Shown here: positions 50,801 to 59,800 of the stretch, piece after piece
Position numbering within the stretch: position 1 is the stretch's first letter
How the letters are laid out: each line of letters opens with the position of its first letter
Assembly (NCBI GenBank): GCA_013397115.1
Contig: VWZW01001370.1
Coordinates: 445,029-509,028 of the forward strand
From: Edolisoma coerulescens
Taxonomy: Eukaryota; Chordata; Aves; Passeriformes; Campephagidae
Length of the DNA: 64,000 bases
Reading direction: 5' to 3'
Made by a program: the position numbers and the translations under genes
Notes under the pieces: generated by a model
Told to the model about the DNA's origin: nothing
The model's input: only the letters and a program-made list of their open reading frames with translations
Databases searched by the model: none

Positions 50801-53800
50801 ATCAAGTGAAAAGAACCTGAACTGAGAAAACAATTTGTGCCAATAGTGTGCTCATCGTGAGGGAATGGCTGCAGGCTGATTAGGATTTCCTTCAAGGGTG
50901 TCTTTAAATGAAAATTACTCCCAGCGTTGGGGAAAAAAAAAAAAACTTAAAAAGTAACTTGAATAATTTCTGATGCACTTTAGTATTCAGCATCTGAAAT
51001 GCAAATTTATGCATAATTGTGTTTGGACAACTCTATGAGATTGCTGCTGTAGATGCTTTGAACGCTCACAGGAGACTCAAAGCATGCTTGAGTGCGCAGG
51101 CTTTAAAAATTGCTTTTCTCAAACCTTGCTGAGAATTACATTTGCTAATTCATTTGTTTCCTGAAAGTTAAACCAGACATGATATATGATCGAGGAGGGG
51201 TTGTCTTTAAATCAATTTGGCTGCTTGCACACATTCTGCCACGTTCTTACCCACGTCAAAACACTTACAGGAGTGCAAAACCCTCCTGTTTCAGTGTCCT
51301 GCTGTGTGTGCAGGACTTTTCTTTCTCCCTGCATGGCCTTGCCATGGCTTTAGCCCAGCCCATTGGTAGCTCCTCTTTGTGCCCAGTTTCTCCTGAGGAT
51401 GGAGATCGTGGTGGAGATTTTGGAAGGTTGTTCCTCATATTTTAGCACTAATTGCAAGTGCTCCTTTTTTCATTTAACCTTATTTGCTGTTTCAGCTTCG
51501 AAACCCATCTTAAACCCTTTGTACTCAGGATTTTCTCTATCCACTAGAAATCTGCTCTCCGTGGGGAAACTCAGCGGGTTCAGGCAGTGTCTGCCTTTAA
51601 AACCTTGCTGCGTTTCACAAATCATGTCTGGAGCAGAGGTTTAATCTTGCCTTGCACCAGTCCATCCTGTTGAGGGATTAATGTTTCCCAGGGAGGGGAT
51701 TTTGGGATGGGAATCCACAGACCTTGGAATGGAGATCCCAGGGCTGCAGTGGTTTTCAGGTACTGGGCTGTACAAAAAGTTCTCAGCTCCCATTGGAACT
51801 GAGAAGTGCTGGGGGCTCCCCTTGAATTCCTGCCCTTGCCTATTTCCACACAAAAGGAATTTTAGTGTGAATGCTTAGAAATTTTTCACAGAAACCAGAA
51901 AAAAAAATAGAAAAAGGGGGGAAAAAAAGGATAAGGGTTGTAAGTCAAGTTCTAAAAACCAGAAGTGCTCAAGTGGACATTTCCAGGGCCTGAATTCAGC
52001 TAAAACCCTTCAGGCTGTCCACCCTCTGGCTGGACACAGTGGACGGAGCAGGTGTGTGTCCAAGCCCTTGCTGGAGCTGCCATCCAGCAGCTCCCAGGGC
52101 TGCGTTTGCCACAGAGGGGTCACCTCAGAGGATCCCTGAGTGTGGTCACCTCGGAGGATCCCTGAGTGTGGTCACCTTGGAGGATCCCTGAGTGTGGTCA
52201 CCTCAGAGAATCCCTGAGTGTGGTCACCTCGGAGGATCCCTGAGTGTGGTCACCTTGGAGGATCCCTGAGTGTGGTCACCTCAGAGGATCCTTGGTTCCC
52301 TCAGAGGATTCCTGTCCTGGTGACAGTTCTCTGCCAAGGCAGGCTCTGGTCTCTTTGCAGGGCACTTCCTTGGAGAAAGGTTTGCTAACCCCAGAGCAAG
52401 CCTGCTTTGCCCTAAGGAGGATGTGGCCAGGTGGGTGCATCTTCCCCAGGTGTCTCTTCTCCCAGGTGACAGTGACAGGACAAGAGGAAATGACCTCAAG
52501 TGGCACCAACGGGTGTTCAGTTGGATGTTAGGAAAAATTTCTTCACGTAAAGGCTTGTCAAGCATTAGCACAGGGCAATCTTGGAGATGTCACCATTCCT
52601 GGAAGTGTTCCAAAAACCATGGATGTGGCACCTGAGGCCATGGTTTAGTGGTGAGCACGGTGCTGCTGCTGGGGTGATGGTTGGACTTGGTGATCTTAAA
52701 GGTCTTTTCCAGCCTTAAGGACTCTGTGGTTCTTTGAATTGCCCACTGACGGCCTCTCAGACCCTTCAGATGTGTCTCTGCAGCAAACACCAGATGCAGA
52801 AATGCCAAATGCTGCTGCTCCTCTGCTCTGCGCTTCTCCTGCAGCCCCGGCCCCGGGGTGTCCCTGAATCCCAGCTCAGGGGCTGAGGCTGCTGCAGCCC
52901 TTCGAGGAGCCTTTTGTGCAGATCCCATCTCCTTCCCTGCCATGATTTGTGGCAGGGTTTGGGGAGAGGCTTGCAGCCTGTGTTACTGATTCCTGTGGTT
53001 TATTCTGTTTGTGGTTTATTTGCACACTCTGCATCCCCTCGTTCCCCGACCAATATTAAACAGCACATCCTTCCCCACATTAAATCTAATTGCCACACCT
53101 TGCCCACATCACAATTATATGACTGTACTTGGTGATATTAAAGGTCTTTTACCACCTTCACCATTCCGTGGTTCTGTGGTTCCAAGTGTTAATCCCTCTG
53201 CAGTGAGCCCGTTTCCCCTTGCTGGTGTTGGATGCACGTGGACCATCACCAAGGGCCAATTCCTGCTCCCCCTGCTCTGGTTGGGATCCAGCTGTGACCT
53301 CATCCTACTGCAGCTCTCAGTGTGACCCTCAGGGCATGGTCAGCACAGGAACAAACTGCAGGGATCTTTACCTGCTGGGCTCTGGGAAGCATTGCCAAAC
53401 AACCGTGGGAGCTGCTTTAAGAAGATTTCAACTTTTGCTAAAGCTTCACAGATTTTTGTGGCCCCAGCAAAGGGCACCTCTGCTGACCTCACGGCTGGAG
53501 GCACTGAAGTCCTGTGAAAGAACAGTTGGAATCTTTTAATGTGAATAGACTGACCCAATTCCCTCACCCTTGTTCTCAGCAATGGCTCAACTGATTTCAG
53601 TTAATCTCTCCAAAAACACTTTGCCCGAGGCAAAGAGAAATCGTAAATCAGATAAATTTTGGCAAAAAATAAGGGAACAAAAGGAAGTGTTTATAATGGA
53701 GAGCAGTGACCGACATTATCTGTGGGTCTCCAAAGTGCTGGGTGGCGTTGTACCCCTCCAGCTGAGCACAGAGCGTGCAGAGATTTCACTTGTGGAGCTC

Positions 53801-56800
53801 ATTCCATGCCAGGGAAGCTGAGCTGGTGTTTGCAGGCTTCCTCTTTGCATCCTGCTCGGCTTGAGTGAGCCAGAATCACAGAGGAGTCGTTCAGGACGGT
53901 GCCTGGTCCAACCCCATCCCAAGCAGGGGCAGGCAGAGCAGGTTGTTCAGGACCCTGTCCTGGTGGGTTTTGAATATTTCCAAGAATGGAGACTCCACAG
54001 CCTCTGTGGACAACTTGTCCCAGTGTTCAGCCATCCTCACGTTGTGTTTCAGTGGAATGTCCTGGAATTCAGCTCTTCTGGCAGAACTGATACCGGTTTC
54101 TAACAGCTTTAAAACTAATTAATTGCTGCACAAAGGAAAAGCCAAATGTCTCTCCCTATCTCACTTGGCTGAATCATATCTTACTTTGTTGTGTGTTTCC
54201 CTGCTGTGGAAGGAGCTGTGATTACATTTGCAGACAACGCGTGAAGTCAAAAAGAAAATCTTTTTATTGCAAAGCAATAAATGAGGGGGGGGAGTGAGGG
54301 GAAGTGGAGGAGAGGAGGGGGATAGGACTTGAAATAACAAATATTTGGACAGTTCTAGAGTAGATTATCAGAGACTCCAGTGTGCTGCCCTGGCAGGGAG
54401 TGAGAACAGCTTTGCAGCCCTGAAAATGTGCCCTGTAAAGATCTTCAATCCATGAGAGAAAACAGAAAAAAACACTGGGACAACTGAGGGACAGCCCTGC
54501 TGCTGTCACTGTTCCACAGCTTTTCCTCCCAGGAGCATTTTTACAGCAGGGAGGATGAGGATGCAGGAATATGCAATAGGAAGCGTGCAGGAAAACCCCA
54601 AACTCATGAAGTCACTCCCAGGACGTGGCCAGCAGTGACTGTGTGGGGTGCTGGGCTCCTCCTCATGTCCTGGCCCACCTCTGCTTCCAAGCAGGCTCTG
54701 CTGGGCAGTTGTCAGAGCTGATTGTGCCCTTTCTCACCAGGGGGAGCTGACCATGACCAGCGACATGGAGAACTTGCAGAACTCCCTCTTCTTGGACACG
54801 GTGCCCGAGTCCTGGGTGAAGAGATCTTACCCTTCCACGGCCAGCCTGGGCTCGTGGTTTGCTGACCTCCTGGCTCGCATCAACGAGCTCGAGGCCTGGA
54901 CCAGGGACTTCTCCTTACCCTCCACACTGTGGCTTGGAGGGTTCTTCAACCCCCAGTCCATCCTGACGGCCGTCATGCAGACCACGGCCCGGAAGAACAA
55001 GTGGCCTCTGGACAAGATGACGCTGCAGTGTGACGTGACAAAGAAGAGCAGAGAGGATTTTGCCAGTGCTCCTCGTGAAGGGGCCTACATCCACGGGCTC
55101 TTCATGGAGGGAGCACGCTGGGACGCTCAGGTGAGCTGTGCAAGGCTTGTGGGTTGAGAGAGGACCCACAGGTGTTGTGTCCTTCTTGCGTGGTGGGGTG
55201 TTCCAGGGAACAGGAGCTCATCTGAAATAGTCACCTGAGCTCTTTGGGAATGAGGAATGGGAGGTGTGGGCCTGTCCTGTGCAGCCTGAGTGGGTTTCCA
55301 GGGTGTCAGGGGAACCACCCCTTGGAGCTGTTCCATGGCTGTGCAGGGTGTTCAGGGTGGTCAGCTTGGACTGATCCCGTTTGTACAAGGGGAATCTCAG
55401 CCTCAGGGTTCAGTCAGTACTTGAGGTGCTGCTACAGACAGAAACCACAGGGTCCTCTCAGGGCTGCATTGTCCCCACACCTTCACACGGTGTGGTTCCA
55501 CTGCTGCCTCCACAAGTGACCTGGCAGACTTTTGTGGGGTCACTGTTTGGCAGCAGTGGGGAGAAAGGAGTGGCCATCCTCAGAGCTGGATGTGCCAAAC
55601 CCAGAGCACTGTCCCTCCACTGCCAGGTGCTGCAGGACCCCTTCTGCATGGGTGGGGTCTGTGACCAGCAATAAATCACATCCCTTAGCTACCCCTTAAA
55701 CAGAGCTGGGTGAAGGTCTCCCTGTCAGTCCTTGGGACAGTTCCCAGCTGCCAGGAGCACAGTGTGCAGAATGAGAGGAATGGGGCTGGCAGCTCCCCAT
55801 GGGCTCGGACCTCTGAGCTGCCTGGCCTGTGGTGCCATGGCTCCCAGTTTGTGCTGTGACCCCCAGTTCATGCTATGGCTCCCAGTTTGTGCCATGGCTC
55901 CCAGTTCGTGCCGTGTCTCCCAGTTTGTGCTGTGACCCCCAGTTCATGCTGGGACTCCCAGTTCATGCTATGGCTCCCAGTTTGTGCCATGTCTCCCAGT
56001 TCATGCCATGTCTCCCAGTTTGTGCTATGAATCCCAGTTTGTGCCGTGTCTCCCAGTTTGTGCTGTGACCCCCAGTTCATGCTGTGGCTCCCAGTTTGTG
56101 CCGGCTCCCAGTTCATGCCGTGTCTCCCAGTTTGTGCTATGAATCCCAGTTTGTGCCGTGTCTCCCAGTTTGTGATTTGTCTCCCAGTTTGTGCTGTGAC
56201 CCCCAGTTTGTGCTGTGACCCCCAGTTCATGCTATGGCTCCCAGTTTGTGCCGTGTCTCCCAGTTTGTGCCGTGTCTCCCAGTTCGTGCTGTGACCCCCA
56301 GTTCATGCTGTGACCCCTAGTTTGTGCCATGTGTGGGAATTCAAGAACAGGGCTCTGTGCAGCTCCTCCTGTGGGCAGCTCGTGCCCTGCTGCTGCTGAT
56401 CCCTGAGAGAGCCAACGCTCCTCAAAGTGGGTCACCCAGAACTGTCGTGTCTGTGTCGAGTTTACCCCTCACAAGAAGAGGTTTTCATGCCAGAACCAGC
56501 TCTGTAGCCAGCCCCAGCTCTTCAGGCTCTAAGCCAGCCTTGGAGATGCTGGTTTAAGTGCTGTGGGATGTGGTGGTGGGTGCTGAGCAGCGGGGCCGTG
56601 CCTGCCACACTCCCAATCCCAGCCTGACCTCGCAATGCTGATCCAACACTCTGCTTCTTTACCATCTCCCTCTCTGCAATGGTTTTCCATGAAGGATAGG
56701 GAGTGGGTTGGGCCTGTGACCTGCCTGATGGATGCCATTTCATCACATATCCTTGGGGAGTTCAAAGCTCCAGGCTGTTTTCGTCGCTCTGGAAATGGCC

Positions 56801-59800
56801 TGAATTGGGTCTGGGAAGCCACAGGCAGGCGGGAACATTGGCAAGGGCTCTGCTGGAGGATTGCAGCGAGGATCTCAGTGGGTCAGGTCACATCTCTCTG
56901 CTCACAGCACAAGTCACAGCAGCAGAACAGGGACCAGCCCTGCCCATCTCCCAGCTCTGGCCCCACACTTCCCTGGCTGTTCCCTTCTCCAAGCCTCTGG
57001 GGTGGCTGCCACACACAACCCCTGGGAGACCACAGCCCCTACCACGGGGAGCACTGGGTTTCTGCTGCCCTAAAAACCTGACAGAAATCAGCTGGACACA
57101 CCAGAACAGAGAGTGTTTTAAAAAATTCCTGGTCCTCCATATCAAATACTCCATTTAAGAACATCCCAGTGCCTGCTGTTATGTTTTCTTTGCCACCATG
57201 GCTAGAAAATGAGTTCTGCCCGGGTTTTACCCAGCTCCAGTCAGTGCTGGAAGCGAAGAATGAGAGGTTTTGGTGGTGCAAAGCCAGAAATCTTTGGGAA
57301 ATATTTGGCTTCTCCCCTCTGCTTCCCTCCAATAACTGGTGTGGGTGATTGCATCCAGCAATGGGATTTGTCTTCAGAGACCATCCCAACTCCAGTAAAT
57401 GTGTTTTTCTGATTACATTTTCCTTGTGATTGAAAGATACTGAGCAATTATGTTTATGGAGCCATTCATAATCTCTGGGTATCATGCTTCAATTTATTTC
57501 AGAAAGGAAAAGGATATTTTCATGGGTTGCTGCTCCCACTGAAATATCATTTCCACCGAGTGGAACTATTCGTTTTACCTATAATCCAGTGAGTACCAGT
57601 GTGTATTAATGGATGCAGGACTTTTAAAACAGGTGCACAGCTCTTTTGGGTTGTGTACTCCTTCCAAATTAATCCTCTGATAAAAATGGCAGGCCACTTT
57701 TAGGAGAATTCCTCTGGGGAACACCTCCACTTTTAAAAGAATATTTCACATTTAGGTTGTGCCTCCAAAAAAGGAAAGAGTCCTTCTATGTTCTGCTACT
57801 CACATTTTTCTATTTATTTAAACATTTATGTTTGCCCTTGGGTGTCTTAAATTTATAAAACATTCATTACAAAGCAGCAGGCAGCTATTAGATGAAATGA
57901 AACTAAGCAGATTATTTTGGGTGCAAATGATCTCTTGCTGCAGCCCCGTTCAAGTCACTGGGACTCAGTGACAGTCAGAAGGATGCTGTGGCTGGGGACA
58001 CTTTGAGATGTTTTATCTCGAGCTGCTGACTGATTCTTGTCTTTCTTCCTCCCAACAATGGAGAGTTTGGTGCCAAGAGTGTGGCCTGCCCCTCCCCAAG
58101 GGGGTTGGAGCGTGGTGGGAGAAGGGCAGGGGTGGGTTTTACACCACGGGTGCTCCGTGGAGCTTTGGCAGCTGTGGACAGCACGGCCCCTGGCGTGGAA
58201 CCACAGAATCCCAGACTGGGTTGGGCTGGAAGGGACCTTGAAGATCAACTCATTTCACCCCACCACGGGCAGGGACACCTTCCACTGTCCCAGACTGCCC
58301 CGTCCAGCCTGGCCTCAGACACTTCCAGGGATCCAGGGGCAGCCACAGCTTCTCTGGGCACCCTGTGCCAGGGCCTCCCCACCCTCACAGGGAAGAGTTT
58401 TTCTCATTCCCCTTGTCCAGCTGAAGCCACTGACCCCACCACTCTGGCACCACCTTGGAGTGATCCCTGCTGGCTGTGTCCCCCTTCCCTCCTGGCCCTG
58501 TGTCCCCCTTTCCCTGCTGGCTCCATGTCCCCTTTCCCTGCTGGCTCCATGTCCCCTTTCCCTGCTGGCCCTGTGTCCCCCTTTCCCTGCTGGCCCTGTG
58601 TCCCCTTTCCCTGCTGGCTCCGTGTCCCCTTTCCCTTCCAACAGGTGACTCCATCCCAAAGGCAGCCAGGCCGTGCTCGGGTCCCTGGGCCAGCTGACCC
58701 CAAAGGGGCTGTGGTGTGAGGAACCTGTGCTGGGACCACCTCCGAGTGCAGAGGGTGCAGGGCTGAGGGTCACAGGGTCTGGGTTTGGGCCCGTCTGTCA
58801 CCAGCCCTGGTTTGTGATGGCTCTTTGTGCCCCCAGCCCCAGTGAGACGTGGCACTGCCACACGGCCATCCTCAGTCCTCTGCTGGGAATCCGGGACAAG
58901 CAGAAGTGAAGGATCCTTCAGGACCTGAGGCCTGAGCTCTCCAGGCACAGAACGGTGGCTTTTCACCAGGAGTGCTGTGCTGGTAGTCAGGAGGAATTGC
59001 TTTCAGAGCAGAATTAATTTCTGATGATGAGAGCGATAAAAAATGCAAATGAGAATCAGCCCAGACGTAACAAAATGATCTCTTACATAGAGGTACCTCG
59101 GGAAGATTTCAGCTCTTGTTAACCCAGAAACAGGTAGAATATCTCTTGGAAATTTCATTTGAAGTATTCTCAGCAGTAAAAAAAAAAAAAGAAAAAGAAA
59201 AAGACCTGATCAGAACCCAGTCTCAGAAATGAAAGGTGTGGGTTTAGGACGAGTGCATAATAATGTTTCATAAATAGCTACTTTGCAAGGTATTATTCGA
59301 ATTATTTAATGTTTGTTGAGCACGCTGAAAATATAAAATCCTGAACGAGGGCTGGATTTATCATAGCTGAGTATAACAGATGGCATTAACACAATTAAAC
59401 CAAGGTGTGTGGCAAGAGGGATGATTTTTCTTCGCTCGTTTGCAGCACTAAATAAACTACTGGAGAAGCTGAATCTCACCCCACAACTCTGATCCGAGAG
59501 CATTTGGAATAATGATGATATGTGAAGCTCAGCTGCAGTGAGAGGCAGTTTCTTTAGCACTGGAAAGTTTCGTTTCCATTTCCCCATTTGTTTTCATTTG
59601 GTCTCTCTGGCCTCCATTAGGCAATTCTCCCTGGAAAGGGATTGATGTGCAGGGCATTTTATTGTCAGGAAGAGAGAGAAAAAATGCCAGAGAGACCCCA
59701 ATTAGAGAAACAAACTTGATTTCTTGTCCTGGCAGGGTTCTCTCCCTCTCCTGGGTTGGGCAGCCTGCTGGGCAGGGCATTGCTTGGAGGAGGATAGCAG

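Larger units (their letters stand above)
47725..54740 (+). other. intron 12 (7.0 kb)
   Basis: Carries the large inverted repeat (49277-49786 / 52612-53121), a tRNA-derived SINE (49806-49920), a 26-bp minisatellite (52119-52312), several CR1 tails and an AT-rich island (about 50440-51180). No coding sequence was supported. Confidence 0.8.

Noticed and set aside
52119..52312. CRISPR-like regular repeats
   Set aside because: Units are contiguous with no unique spacers and the genome is avian; a minisatellite.
55829..56294. Repetitive peptides (PSLCRVSQFVL-type) on both strands
   Set aside because: Generated by the 19-bp minisatellite; 3 units equal 57 bp, so frames stay open by periodicity.
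58037..58719. Overlapping 203- and 212-codon open frames
   Set aside because: Made of an antisense CR1 tail plus the 24-bp minisatellite.
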